From NCBI RefSeq assembly GCF_900109605.1, contig NZ_FOAM01000022.1:1-64000 (forward strand): a stretch of DNA of 64,000 bases, written 5' to 3'. Origin of the DNA: Xaviernesmea oryzae (GTDB lineage Bacteria; Pseudomonadota; Alphaproteobacteria; Rhizobiales; Rhizobiaceae). A program made the position numbers and the translations under genes. Shown one piece after another: positions 16,685 to 25,684 of the stretch (its first letter is position 1; every line of letters starts with the position of its first letter). The notes under the pieces are model-generated. The model saw only the letters and a list, made by a program, of their open reading frames with translations. It made no database searches and was not told the DNA's origin.

Positions 16685-17965
16685 ATGGCAACAGCGGCTT
16701 TCGGTTTACCTTCCGCCTCTCCAGCCTCGGCCGAAGGAGGTCGCGATCTGCGCCGCGCCTGTCTGGCTCTCCTCGCGCTGAATTTCTTCATGGCCGATAT
16801 GCAGGCCGGCATCGGCCCGTTTCTCGGCGTATTCCTGCAGCAGCATGGCTGGCAGGCCGGGCCGATCGGCACGGTGATGACGCTTGGCGGCGTGTCCGGC
16901 ATGCTGATGACCACGCCGGCCGGCGCCTTTATCGACCATACCCGCCGCAAGCGCTGGGTGATCGTCATCACCGGCATTGCCACCGTGCTCGCCGCCTTCC
17001 TCATCCTCCTCTCGCAATCGGCCGTGGTCGTCGGCATCAGCCAGGTGGCCACGGCGGTCGCCGGCGCGGCCATCGTGCCCGCCGTGGCCGGCATCACGCT
17101 CGGGATCGTCAAGCAGAAGGGCTTCAACGAGCAGAACGGGCGCAACCAGGCCTTCAATCATGCCGGCAATTTCGTCGGCGCGGGGTTGTCCGGCTGGCTC
17201 GGCTGGCTCTTCGGCATGCCGGCGATCTTCTATCTCTCGGCCGGGTTCGGCGTCTTCGCCGTGCTCTCGGTCCTCTCCATTCCCGAGCGCGCCATCGACC
17301 ATCAGGCCGCGCGCGGCATGAAGGAGGGCGAGGAGGGCAAGGAGGGCGCAAGCCAGGCGGAGGGCTTTCGCGAGCTCCTGCGCAACAAGCCGCTGCTCAT
17401 TCTGGCCGCCGCGCTCGCCTTCTTCCACCTGGGCAATGGCGCGATGCTGCCGCTCTTCAGCCTGGCCGTGGTCGACAAGGGCGGTAGCGACCCGGCGCTC
17501 TTCACCGCCGAAACGGTGATGGTGGCGCAGGCCGTGATGATCCCGGTCTCGCTTCTGGCCATGCGTCTTTCCTCCGGCCGGGGTTATTGGCTGGTGCTGT
17601 TCATCTCCTTTCTGGCGCTGCCGCTGCGCGGGCTTTTGGCCGGCGGGGTGATCCAGCCCTGGGGTGTGTGGCCGGTTCAGGCGCTGGATGGGATCGGCGC
17701 CGGGCTGCAGAGCGTCGCCGTGCCCGGCCTCGTCGCCCGTCTCTTGAACGACACCGGCCGCGTCAATGTAGGCCAGGGCGCGGTGATGACGATCCAGGGG
17801 CTCGGCGCCAGCCTCTCGCCCGTCATTGGCGGCTGGCTCGCGCAGATGCTGGGCTATCCCGCCGCCTTCTTCATCCTCGGCTCTCTCGCGCTCGGCTCGG
17901 TCGGCCTCTGGCTTGGCTTTAGCGGCATGCTGCGGCCGGCCTGCGCAGGCGAGCAGGAGGGGTGA
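16685..17965 (+). CDS. MFS transporter
   Basis: 426 aa with twelve hydrophobic segments and the MFS loop 2-3 motif as GAFIDHTRRKRW. A charged Glu/Lys/Gly-rich central loop (about 210-230, EGEEGKEGA) separates the two halves. The substrate is not predictable; the family includes drug and sugar exporters. It is convergent with the DUF2000 gene, 7 bp apart. The start is tentative because upstream Shine-Dalgarno sequences are weak. Confidence 0.8.
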   Translation: MATAAFGLPSASPASAEGGRDLRRACLALLALNFFMADMQAGIGPFLGVFLQQHGWQAGPIGTVMTLGGVSGMLMTTPAGAFIDHTRRKRWVIVITGIATVLAAFLILLSQSAVVVGISQVATAVAGAAIVPAVAGITLGIVKQKGFNEQNGRNQAFNHAGNFVGAGLSGWLGWLFGMPAIFYLSAGFGVFAVLSVLSIPERAIDHQAARGMKEGEEGKEGASQAEGFRELLRNKPLLILAAALAFFHLGNGAMLPLFSLAVVDKGGSDPALFTAETVMVAQAVMIPVSLLAMRLSSGRGYWLVLFISFLALPLRGLLAGGVIQPWGVWPVQALDGIGAGLQSVAVPGLVARLLNDTGRVNVGQGAVMTIQGLGASLSPVIGGWLAQMLGYPAAFFILGSLALGSVGLWLGFSGMLRPACAGEQEG

Positions 17966-17972
17966 GCTCCCC

Positions 17973-18380
17973 TCACCCGTGCATTTTCGCCCCCTTGGTG
18001 ATCTTGTCGACGATCTTCTTCTCCGCCCTCAACGCAAGGCCGACGAGCTTTGCCGTATCTGGATCGAAAGCGGCGAACGCATCGCGGTTGGCCTGGTCAT
18101 GGCCTGTCGAAAACATCTCCTCGATATAGGCGGAGATCCGCACCTGCCGCTCCAGCGCGCGCTTGTGGATCGTGCGCAGCGTCTCCTGCTCGGCAGCCAG
18201 CACCACGATCGGCTGGATCGTCATGGGATTGTAGACATGGCCGGCCGCATCCCGATAAGCTTCGCCGATAATCTCGGGCGTCTGCGCCACGATGCCGCTG
18301 GTCAGAAAGGCGGTGACATTGAGGGCCTGCCAGGCGGCGAGGTCCCCGCGCAGGACGATGGCGATCTTGGTGTCGAACAT
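17973..18380 (-). CDS. DUF2000 family protein
   Basis: 135 aa starting MFDTKIAIVLRGDLAAWQAL, matching the DUF2000 N-terminus, a fold related to peptidyl-tRNA hydrolase II. It has no signal peptide. The molecular role is not established. It is divergent from an AraC-type regulator whose possible starts lie at 18379 and 18403. The two genes have almost no space between them, so promoters must lie inside the opposing coding sequences. The pairing itself suggests the regulator controls this gene. Confidence 0.75.
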   Translation of the reverse strand: MFDTKIAIVLRGDLAAWQALNVTAFLTSGIVAQTPEIIGEAYRDAAGHVYNPMTIQPIVVLAAEQETLRTIHKRALERQVRISAYIEEMFSTGHDQANRDAFAAFDPDTAKLVGLALRAEKKIVDKITKGAKMHG

Positions 18381-18402
18381 GGCGAAAAATTCCCTTCAAG
18401 GC

Positions 18403-19260
18403 ATGGAACGCGCCGAGGACCTAGCGCGGATGGCGCAGGCCGGTCTTGAACGTTCGTGCAAGCAGGGTTTTCGCGATGGCCTGAGCCTGTCGGCGCCGGA
18501 GGACGGGATCGAGCGGATCGAAGCCCGGTTTCGCGGCAATGGCTTTTCGCCGCATCGCCACGACACCTATGCGCTCGGCCTGACGCTGCATGGAATCCAG
18601 ACCTTTCGCTACCGGGGCGAGGCGCGTTTCAGCATGCCGGGCAAGGTGATCGTGCTGCATCCCGACGAGCTGCATGATGGCGCCGCCGGAACCCAGGACG
18701 GCCTGATCTACCGCATGCTCTATCTGCCGCCGGAGCTGGTCGGCGCCGCCAGCGGCCATCTGCCCTTCCTGCGCGACCCCGTGGTGGAGGATGGCGCGCT
18801 CTGGCGGGCGCTCGCCCAGCTTCTCGGCGATCTTCAACAGGAGCCGGATGAGCTGGCCCTGGACGATGCCATCGGCCAGATCGCCGCCCGGCTCGCACAA
18901 CAGGCCGGCAGCGGGCGAAGCAAAAGCAAGATGCTGGCGCGGCCGGCGCTTCTCCAGGCGAGCGATCTCCTGGTAAGTGAGAGCAGCCGCACCATCCGGT
19001 CGCAGGCGCTCGAAGATCTGGTCGGCCTGGATCGCTATGAGCTCGCCCGGCAATTCCGCCTTCTCTTCGGCACCAGCCCCCACCGCTATCGCATCATGCG
19101 CCGGCTGGACCATGCCAAGCGTCTGCTGCGGGCCGGCGCCGGCCTGGCCGAAGCCGCGGCCGAAGCGGGCTTTGCCGACCAGGCGCATTTCACCCGCCAT
19201 TTCCGCAACAGCTTCGGCCTGACGCCGGGGCGATGGGTGGGGATGCGCGACAGCGCCTGA
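18403..19260 (+). CDS. AraC-family regulator with N-terminal cupin domain
   Basis: 285 aa from the ATG at 18403 (AAGG just upstream); a start at 18379 would overlap the divergent gene's start codon. The N-terminal cupin-like sensor domain contains SPHRHDTYALGLTLHG, and the C-terminal AraC double HTH runs from about residue 185 to the end (LDRYELARQFRLLFG and FADQAHFTRHFRNSFG). It is probably the regulator of the adjoining DUF2000 gene; the ligand is unknown. Confidence 0.85.
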   Translation: MERAEDLARMAQAGLERSCKQGFRDGLSLSAPEDGIERIEARFRGNGFSPHRHDTYALGLTLHGIQTFRYRGEARFSMPGKVIVLHPDELHDGAAGTQDGLIYRMLYLPPELVGAASGHLPFLRDPVVEDGALWRALAQLLGDLQQEPDELALDDAIGQIAARLAQQAGSGRSKSKMLARPALLQASDLLVSESSRTIRSQALEDLVGLDRYELARQFRLLFGTSPHRYRIMRRLDHAKRLLRAGAGLAEAAAEAGFADQAHFTRHFRNSFGLTPGRWVGMRDSA

Positions 19261-19517
19261 TCGCGCCTCGCCTGAGCGACAATGGAGCAACATCCTTCCT
19301 CAGCGCCGCGCAACAGATCAGACCGGCCGGCAAAAGCGATGGCGGCCCGCACCGCCGAGGCGCAGGCCCGGATGATCGGACGCGAAGCGCCGTTGAAGAA
19401 GGATGCGCAGGTGCGAGCGGCGGAAAGATCGCAACCCGTTCAGCACGGCAAAGTTATACCCCCTTTGCTGCCCTATGCTTGACGCCCTATATGCCGGGTC
19501 TCAAGGAGTGCGCCATC

Positions 19518-20993
19518 ATGACCGACGCGATGCCGAGCCTGACCTTTGACAACAGCTATGCGGCCCTGCCGGATCGCTTCTTTGCCCGCGTCGCGCCGAC
19601 GCCGGTGGACGCGCCGGTCGTGATCGCCTTCAACCGGGCGCTGGCGGCGGAGCTTGGCTGGGATGCCGCGAGCGTGGAGCGCGAGGCGTCCGCCTTCTTT
19701 TCCGGCAATCGGCTGCCGCCGGGCGCCGATCCTCTGGCCATGGCCTATGCCGGCCACCAGTTCGGCCATTTCGTGCCGCAGCTCGGCGATGGCCGGGCGA
19801 TCCTGATCGGCGAGGTGATCGACGCCCATGGCAGGCGCCGCGACATTCAGCTGAAGGGCGCGGGCCCCACGCCCTTTTCCCGCCGGGGAGATGGGCGCGC
19901 GGCGCTCGGGCCGGTGATGCGCGAATATCTGGTGAGCGAGGCCATGCATGCGCTCGGCATCCCCACCACCCGTGCCTTGGCCGCGGTGGTCACGGGCGAG
20001 CCGGTCCAGCGCGACACCGTTCTGCCCGGCGCGGTGCTGACCCGGGTGGCGGCCAGCCACCTGCGCGTCGGCACCTTCCAGTTCTTCGCCGCGCGCGACG
20101 ACCGCGAGGGCCTGCGGCGCCTGACCGATTATGCCATTGCCCGTCATGATCCCGATTTGGCGGACGCCGAAATCCCGGCACTCGCGCTTCTGGAGCGGGT
20201 AGCCGCGCGCCAGGCCGATCTCGTCGCCCGCTGGCTCGGCGTCGGCTTTATCCATGGGGTGATGAACACCGACAATTTCTCGATCTCGGGCGAAACCATC
20301 GACTTCGGCCCCTGTGCCTTCCTCGATACCTACGACCCGCGCAAGGTCTTCTCCTCCATCGATCAGAACGGGCGCTATGCCTATGCCAGCCAGCCCGGCA
20401 TCGCCCAATGGAACCTCGCGCGGCTCGCCGAATGCCTGTTGCCGCTGATCGACGAGGATGGCGACAAGGCCGTGGGAAAGGCCAGTGCCGTCATCAGCGC
20501 CTTCCCAGCGCGCTTCCAGGGCGCCTGGCTCGCCGTCATGCGGGCGAAGCTGGGGCTTCGCACGGCGGAGGAGGGCGATCTCGACCTGATCCAGGCCTTC
20601 CTCGCGCTGCTGCACAAGGGCGAGGCCGATTATACGCTGGCGTTGCGCGCGCTCCCGGACGCCATAACCGGCGATGCCGCCTCGCTCATCGAGCGCTTCA
20701 GGCGGCCGGTGGCGCTTACCGGATGGCTGGAGACCTGGCGCGCCCGGCTTGCCCGCGAGCCCGAGGACGTTGCCCGAAGCGAAGCGATGCGCAAGGTGAA
20801 CCCGCTCTTCATCCCCCGCAACCACCGCATAGAGCAAGCCATTGCCTCCGCCCAGGAAGACGGTGATTTCTCGCTGTTTACCGCGCTGCAGAAAGCGCTC
20901 GCCCTCCCCTATGACGACCAGCCGGAGTTTGCGCCTCTGGCGGAGGCGCCGGCGGAGGCGGAGGTGGTGACGCGGACGTTCTGTGGGACGTGA
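19518..20993 (+). CDS. selO: Protein adenylyltransferase SelO (YdiU/UPF0061)
   Basis: 491 aa from the ATG at 19518, with AAGGAGTG upstream. Family hallmarks are AYAGHQFGHFVPQLGDGRA, LKGAGPTPFSRRGDGRA, the catalytic-loop region GFIHGVMNTDNFSISGETID and DFGPCAFLD. SelO is a pseudokinase-fold enzyme that transfers AMP to Ser/Thr/Tyr of target proteins and affects redox homeostasis. Many bacterial forms, as here, end without selenocysteine; a C-terminal cysteine is present in TFCGT. It is a single gene with its own upstream region. Confidence 0.95.
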   Translation: MTDAMPSLTFDNSYAALPDRFFARVAPTPVDAPVVIAFNRALAAELGWDAASVEREASAFFSGNRLPPGADPLAMAYAGHQFGHFVPQLGDGRAILIGEVIDAHGRRRDIQLKGAGPTPFSRRGDGRAALGPVMREYLVSEAMHALGIPTTRALAAVVTGEPVQRDTVLPGAVLTRVAASHLRVGTFQFFAARDDREGLRRLTDYAIARHDPDLADAEIPALALLERVAARQADLVARWLGVGFIHGVMNTDNFSISGETIDFGPCAFLDTYDPRKVFSSIDQNGRYAYASQPGIAQWNLARLAECLLPLIDEDGDKAVGKASAVISAFPARFQGAWLAVMRAKLGLRTAEEGDLDLIQAFLALLHKGEADYTLALRALPDAITGDAASLIERFRRPVALTGWLETWRARLAREPEDVARSEAMRKVNPLFIPRNHRIEQAIASAQEDGDFSLFTALQKALALPYDDQPEFAPLAEAPAEAEVVTRTFCGT

Positions 20994-21227
20994 CGGTGGA
21001 AAAATATAGCTTCGTGCCATCATCATGTCGCCTGTGCGCCAATAGCGGTCATTGCGAGTGCCGCAAAACTAACTATTCTGCGACGTCGCAAAAGTCAGGA
21101 AAACAAGTGTCGCTTCAATCGGGAGTTTCGCGTCAATGTCGAGACCGAGCTTATGAAGCTGTCGCAAGCGGAGCGGCCCAGTCTTATAGTACTCCGCTTG
21201 TATAGCCTGCGCTTGAAAGGAGACCGA

Positions 21228-21617
21228 ATGGCCGATCCGGTCGGAACCTTTGAACAGGTGATCGCTCTGGAACCCCAGCACGAAGCGTTGGTTCGTGCCT
21301 TGCGGGCGCTGGCCTCAGAACTGCACCCCGATCGCATAGAGGTCTCGCGGCCAGGTGATCGGGCCGTGAGTTGGGGCTGGGGACCCAAGAAGATGAGCGA
21401 GGCCTATGCCTGCGCGCTTCCCTACAAGGATCACGTGAACCTCGCCTTTTACCGGGGCGCTACTCTAGCTGATCCAGCCGGAAAGCTTCGAGGCAGTGGG
21501 AAGGCGATGCGGCACATGTCGCTAACCCGAGTGGATCAACTGAACGACCAGGCAGTTCGGGATTTACTGGTAGCGGCGCGAGAAGAGCGGCGACAGGCGC
21601 TCCGGCTAACTGACTGA
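21228..21617 (+). CDS. DUF1801 domain protein
   Basis: 129 aa from the ATG at 21228, with GAAAGGAGA upstream. It is a compact alpha/beta protein with VSWGWGPKKMSEAYACALPY and KDHVNLAFYRGA, as in DUF1801 (YdhG-like) proteins, followed by a helical C-terminus. No enzymatic role is known. The flanks on both sides are lower in GC and gene-poor, so it may be an isolated acquisition. Confidence 0.7.
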   Translation: MADPVGTFEQVIALEPQHEALVRALRALASELHPDRIEVSRPGDRAVSWGWGPKKMSEAYACALPYKDHVNLAFYRGATLADPAGKLRGSGKAMRHMSLTRVDQLNDQAVRDLLVAAREERRQALRLTD

Positions 21618-22326
21618 TCAGAACCACGCACAGGCGGGCTCGCTCGCCTACCATGAGTAACTGCTTTGAATCACGGATATCTCGAAGCCCCTTATCTCAG
21701 CCCACTCAACCTCGCACAACTGGATCGCGAAAATCCTAACTTTCACGACAGATTCGCCGCCGCTGAAATCAAAACTTAATTTCTGTCGCGGAACTCGGTC
21801 GCAAAACTCAAAGTTTCGCGGCCGTTTTTTTGCGACTGCGTACGTCCGCAAAGGGCCGAACTCAGACAACATCATCCTATATTCGGCGGTCACCTCACTT
21901 TGGGTCAAATCCAGCTTCGATTGTACAATGGCGATCTAACGGAAGGCGAATGTCTGCTCCCACACTAGGCACACTAACCGCAAGACGCACCCAAACGCGG
22001 CCGATCCCGCATCCGCTTTCCCCACCTCCCCCTCACATTGAACTTTCCCTAGCCTCCGCTAATTGGACCGATCAGCGCAGTCATGTCAGCGGCCGGGCTT
22101 ATTCCCTCTGTCGGCAGGTCCCGCGTGCATCCCTTCCGGCTGATGCGGCATCTTCCTCCGCGTCGGTTCTGTTGCTGAAAGGCTGAGGTCGTGTGATCCT
22201 TCCGCAAGGGTCGTCGGCGCGCGGCCGAAACGTTTTTTGAGCCGACAGCGCCGCCGGGCATCCTCTCGCCGGCGGCGCTGCCGATAGACCATCGCCGCAG
22301 GGACCCGTTGCGGCAGGAGTTGTTCC
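21618..22326. other. Long intergenic region before gcd
   Basis: About 709 bp. It holds no convincing gene. Repeated fragments resembling TCGCAAAACTC occur at 21.75-21.83 kb and in similar form at 21.06-21.1 kb, so both flanks of the DUF1801 gene carry related sequence. The last 40 bp hold the gcd ribosome-binding site GGCAGGAG. Confidence 0.45.
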
Positions 22327-24657
22327 ATGATCCTTGTTCTCACAGCAATCGTCTTCGCCCTGATCGGCCTGGCCGTCGGCGGCGCCGGCGTATGGCTCGC
22401 CGTGCTTGGCGGCAGCTGGTATTATATCTTTGCCGGCCTCGGCTTTCTGCTCACGGCCTTCCTGCTCTTCACCCGCCGCCCCAGCGCGCTGACGGCCTAT
22501 GCGCTCGTCATCGTCGGCACACTCGCCTGGGCGATCTGGGAGGTGGGCTTCGACTGGTGGCAGCTTGGGCCCCGTGGCGGCGTCATCATCCTGCTCGGCC
22601 TCTGGCTGCTGCTGCCGGCTATCCGCGCCCGCCTCGGCTTTACCAGCCCGACCGGCCAGGTCTATCGCGCCGGCGCCGGAACTTTGGGCGGTGCGGTACT
22701 GCTCTCGCTTCTTGCCGCTGCCTATTCGATGACGCAGGATCCGCTGGATAAGACCGGCAGCCTGCCGGAGGCGCAGGCCGGCGCTACCGCCGATTATGGC
22801 GGCCAGGTCGCCGACAATGAATGGCACCAATATGGCCGTACGCCTTATGGTCAGCGTTATTCGCCACTGTCGCAGATCACCAAGGACAATGTGTCCAGCC
22901 TCGAAGTTGCCTGGCAATATCAGACCGGCGACGTCAAGCGGCCCGACGATGTGGGCGAGACGACCTATCAGGTGACGCCGCTGAAAATCGGCAACATGCT
23001 CTATGTCTGCACACCGCATAACTGGGCGATCGCCATCGACGCGACGACGGGCGAGGAGCGCTGGAAATATGACAGCAATCCCGGCATGAACCCGAACCGG
23101 CAGCACCAGACCTGCCGGGGCGTCAGCTATTATGCCGATGCCGCTGCGGCCCCCGGTAGCGCCTGCGCCACCCGCGTCTATCTGCCGACCTCGGATGCCC
23201 GGCTGATCGCGCTCGACGCTCAGAACGGCAAGGTCTGCACCAGCTTTGCCGATCAGGGCACGCTGCATCTCGAACAGGGCATGCGCTACCAGCCGGCCGG
23301 CTATTATTACTCGACCTCGCCGCCCGTGATCTCCGGCGGCAAGATCATCATTGGCGGCGCGGTCAACGACAATTACTCCACCCAGGAACAGTCCGGTGTC
23401 ATCCGCGCCTTCGATGTCAACACCGGCGCGCTCGTCTGGAACTGGGACAGCGGCAATCCCGATGTGACCACGCCCCTGCCGGAAGGCCAGACCTACACCA
23501 CCAACTCGCCCAACAGCTGGTCGGTCTTCTCCTATGACGAGGCGCTGAACCTCGTCTACATCCCGCTCGGCAACCAGGTGCCCGACCAGCTCGGCATGAA
23601 CCGGAGCGAAGCCGTCGAGCGTTTCTCCTCCTCCATCGTCGCGCTGGATATGGGCACCGGCCAGGTGCGCTGGGTGCGCCAGACCGTGCATCACGACCTC
23701 TGGGACATGGACGTTCCTGCCCAGCCGGTCCTGCTCGACATCAACGGCCGCAAGGCGCTGGTGGGCCCGACCAAGCAGGGCGATATCTATGTGCTCGACC
23801 GCGCCACCGGCGAGCCGATCATCCCGGTCAAGGAAGTGCCCGCCCCCGGCGGCGCCATCCCCGAGGATCATGCCTCGCCGACACAGCCGCTCTCCGGCCT
23901 CACCTTCTCCCCGCCGCCGCTGCAAGACAGCAGCATGTGGGGCATCACGATGTTCGATCAGCTGGCCTGCCGCATCCAGTTCCACCGGCTGCGCTATGAA
24001 GGCCGCTACACGCCGCCGTCGCTGCAGGGCACGATCGTCTATCCCGGCAATTTCGGCACGTTCAACTGGGGCTCCGTCGCGGTGGATCCCGAGCGCCAGG
24101 TGATGTTCGGCATGCCGACCTACCTGGCCTTCACCTCGCGCCTCGTTCCGCGTGCGGATATCCCGCCGAAGGGCCAGGACGAAAAGGGCTCGGAACAGGG
24201 GCTGAACCGCAATGACGGCGCGCCCTATGGCGTCTATATGGGCCCGTTCCTGTCGCCGCTCGGCATTCCCTGCCAGGCGCCGCCATGGGGCTATGTCGCC
24301 GGCGTCGATCTGAAGACCGGCGATATCGCTTACAAGCACCGCAACGGCACGGTCTATGACATGACGCCGCTGCCGCTGCCCTTAAAGGTCGGCGTCCCCG
24401 GCATTGGCGGGCCGATGATCACCAAGGGCGGCGTCGCTTTCCTCGGCGCGGCGGTCGACAACTATCTGCGCGCCTATGATCTGACCACCGGCAAACAGCT
24501 CTGGCAGGCCCGCCTGCCGGCCGGCGGCCAGTCCACACCCATGACCTACGCCACCGACGACGGCACCCAATATGTCGTGATGGTCGCCGGCGGCCACGGC
24601 TCGGTCGGCACCAAGCCGGGCGATTACATCATCGCCTATCGCCTGCCGAAGAAATAA
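22327..24657 (+). CDS. gcd: Membrane-bound PQQ-dependent glucose dehydrogenase
   Basis: 776 aa, near the 796 aa of E. coli Gcd. Five N-terminal membrane segments (about 1-140) anchor a periplasmic eight-bladed quinoprotein propeller. Visible hallmarks are the catalytic-site stretch HHDLWDMDVPAQP, NNPSN-like NSWSVFSYDEALNLVYIP, and repeated W-motif sequences (TGEERWKYD, TGQVRWVRQ). It oxidises aldoses to gluconate-type lactones and passes electrons to ubiquinone, acidifying the medium. PQQ biosynthesis genes are not in the window. The start has GGCAGGAG upstream and a terminator follows. Confidence 0.95.
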   Translation: MILVLTAIVFALIGLAVGGAGVWLAVLGGSWYYIFAGLGFLLTAFLLFTRRPSALTAYALVIVGTLAWAIWEVGFDWWQLGPRGGVIILLGLWLLLPAIRARLGFTSPTGQVYRAGAGTLGGAVLLSLLAAAYSMTQDPLDKTGSLPEAQAGATADYGGQVADNEWHQYGRTPYGQRYSPLSQITKDNVSSLEVAWQYQTGDVKRPDDVGETTYQVTPLKIGNMLYVCTPHNWAIAIDATTGEERWKYDSNPGMNPNRQHQTCRGVSYYADAAAAPGSACATRVYLPTSDARLIALDAQNGKVCTSFADQGTLHLEQGMRYQPAGYYYSTSPPVISGGKIIIGGAVNDNYSTQEQSGVIRAFDVNTGALVWNWDSGNPDVTTPLPEGQTYTTNSPNSWSVFSYDEALNLVYIPLGNQVPDQLGMNRSEAVERFSSSIVALDMGTGQVRWVRQTVHHDLWDMDVPAQPVLLDINGRKALVGPTKQGDIYVLDRATGEPIIPVKEVPAPGGAIPEDHASPTQPLSGLTFSPPPLQDSSMWGITMFDQLACRIQFHRLRYEGRYTPPSLQGTIVYPGNFGTFNWGSVAVDPERQVMFGMPTYLAFTSRLVPRADIPPKGQDEKGSEQGLNRNDGAPYGVYMGPFLSPLGIPCQAPPWGYVAGVDLKTGDIAYKHRNGTVYDMTPLPLPLKVGVPGIGGPMITKGGVAFLGAAVDNYLRAYDLTTGKQLWQARLPAGGQSTPMTYATDDGTQYVVMVAGGHGSVGTKPGDYIIAYRLPKK

Positions 24658-24683
24658 AGCGGGGCGGATTTGACCGGAGACCG

Positions 24684-24713
24684 GCCCGCGCGGGAGACTG
24701 CGCGGGCTTTTTT
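24684..24713 (+). terminator. Rho-independent terminator of gcd
   Basis: A perfect GC-rich stem GCCCGCGC / GCGCGGGC (24684-24691, 24700-24707), loop of 8, followed by six T residues, 27 bp after the gcd stop. Confidence 0.9.
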
Positions 24714-24814
24714 GCTTTGGTCAGATTATCCAAGCCGAAGGGCACCGCTGACGCGAAATCCGGAGGATCACGCCCGAATTTTGACTTTTCTGGCAAAGAT
24801 CATCATCACGCGCC

Positions 24815-24910
24815 GCGTCATCCTCGGGCTTGTCCCGAGGATCTGCGACGGTCATTGATTCTCAGACATATCAAGCGTTTGCAGATTCTCGGGATAAGCC
24901 CGAGCATGAA
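24815..24910. repeat. Paired palindromic intergenic repeat (REP/BIME-like)
   Basis: A unit containing CCTCGGGCTTGTCCCGAGG (itself palindromic) at 24815-24846 recurs inverted at 24881-24910 as GCAGATTCTCGGGATAAGCC. Together they form two stem-loops and one larger cruciform with about 34 bp between. Such 'TCCTCGGGCTTGTCCCGAGGAT' style units are dispersed in many alphaproteobacterial genomes. Confidence 0.7.
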
Positions 24911-25114
24911 GAATCGATGAGTTTGCGTGTCTGTCAGAGCGTGCCAGACATCACGAAGCGGTCGACCCGGATTTCATCTGACTGACGGGATTTTTCATCA
25001 TGCGAGATATGTTTTATATGCCTAATTTATTCGTATGGTTGCATTATCGCGTCGATGGAGAGTGATGGGCTGCTGTCGCGCGTAAAGGTCACTTTCATGC
25101 CATAGAGATTTCAT

Positions 25115-25146
25115 CGGTGGTGCATGAGAACGGTGGTGCATGAGAA
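25115..25146 (+). repeat. 16-bp perfect tandem duplication over the cytochrome start codon
   Basis: CGGTGGTGCATGAGAA occurs twice head to tail (25115-25130, 25131-25146). Each copy includes an ATG; the first (25124) is out of frame with the gene, the second (25140) is the probable start. Confidence 0.9.
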
Positions 25147-25514
25147 CTGCTTTCTTCGTTTCAGTCCTTTTCCTGTCTTTTATCCCGTCAGCATCTTCCG
25201 CGGAAAACTTGAATGGAAAGCAGATTTTCCAGAGCCGCTGCGCGATGTGTCACGGCAGCGATGCGCGGGGCACTGGCCCATTGGCTGAAAAAAGCAGCCC
25301 GCCCACGCCCGATCTCACGACGCCGGAATTCAAGCAGCGTCTGCGGGATTATCCCGGCGTAATCGTTTCCTCGATCATTCTCCGTCCAAATGGCGATCTG
25401 ATCCCGAAAACCCTGCGGGAAAACGCCGTCAATCTCCCCGCCTTTCAATGGAAGGTGAAAGATTTTCGCGATCTGAACGACTACTTAACGGGCATTATCT
25501 CGAAATCGAGGTAA
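25140..25514 (+). CDS. Small periplasmic c-type cytochrome
   Basis: 124 aa. It has a Sec signal peptide (MRTAFFVSVLFLSFIPSASS, cleavage near SSA-EN) and one class I haem motif CAMCHG at about residue 38, with probable Met ligands absent or unclear in the C-terminal half (NAVNLPAFQWKVKDFRDLND). It is a soluble electron carrier in the periplasm. It lies downstream of gcd but is separated by a terminator and 480 bp, so a link to glucose oxidation is only speculation. The upstream sequence contains a 16-bp duplication that doubles the ATG. Confidence 0.75.
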   Translation: MRTAFFVSVLFLSFIPSASSAENLNGKQIFQSRCAMCHGSDARGTGPLAEKSSPPTPDLTTPEFKQRLRDYPGVIVSSIILRPNGDLIPKTLRENAVNLPAFQWKVKDFRDLNDYLTGIISKSR

Positions 25515-25684
25515 TGCCCGCGCTGCCACTGACGGCAATCCAGGATCGGTGCGCAAACGGTACGACAGACGACTGACGCGTTGCGCGCCAAGAACTGACC
25601 AGCGGCCTCCTCTCGTCCGCAACATTCTCGCCCGGCATCGGCGAGACATGGGGACACCCGGCTTCTTACCGCTACTCCTGAAAC

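Noticed and set aside
19473-21026. 517-codon minus-strand frame opposite selO
   Set aside because: Antisense of SelO; no recognisable domain.
22099-24339. 746-codon open frame on the minus strand opposite gcd
   Set aside because: Antisense shadow of a certain gene; composition follows the codon pattern of gcd and no domain is seen.
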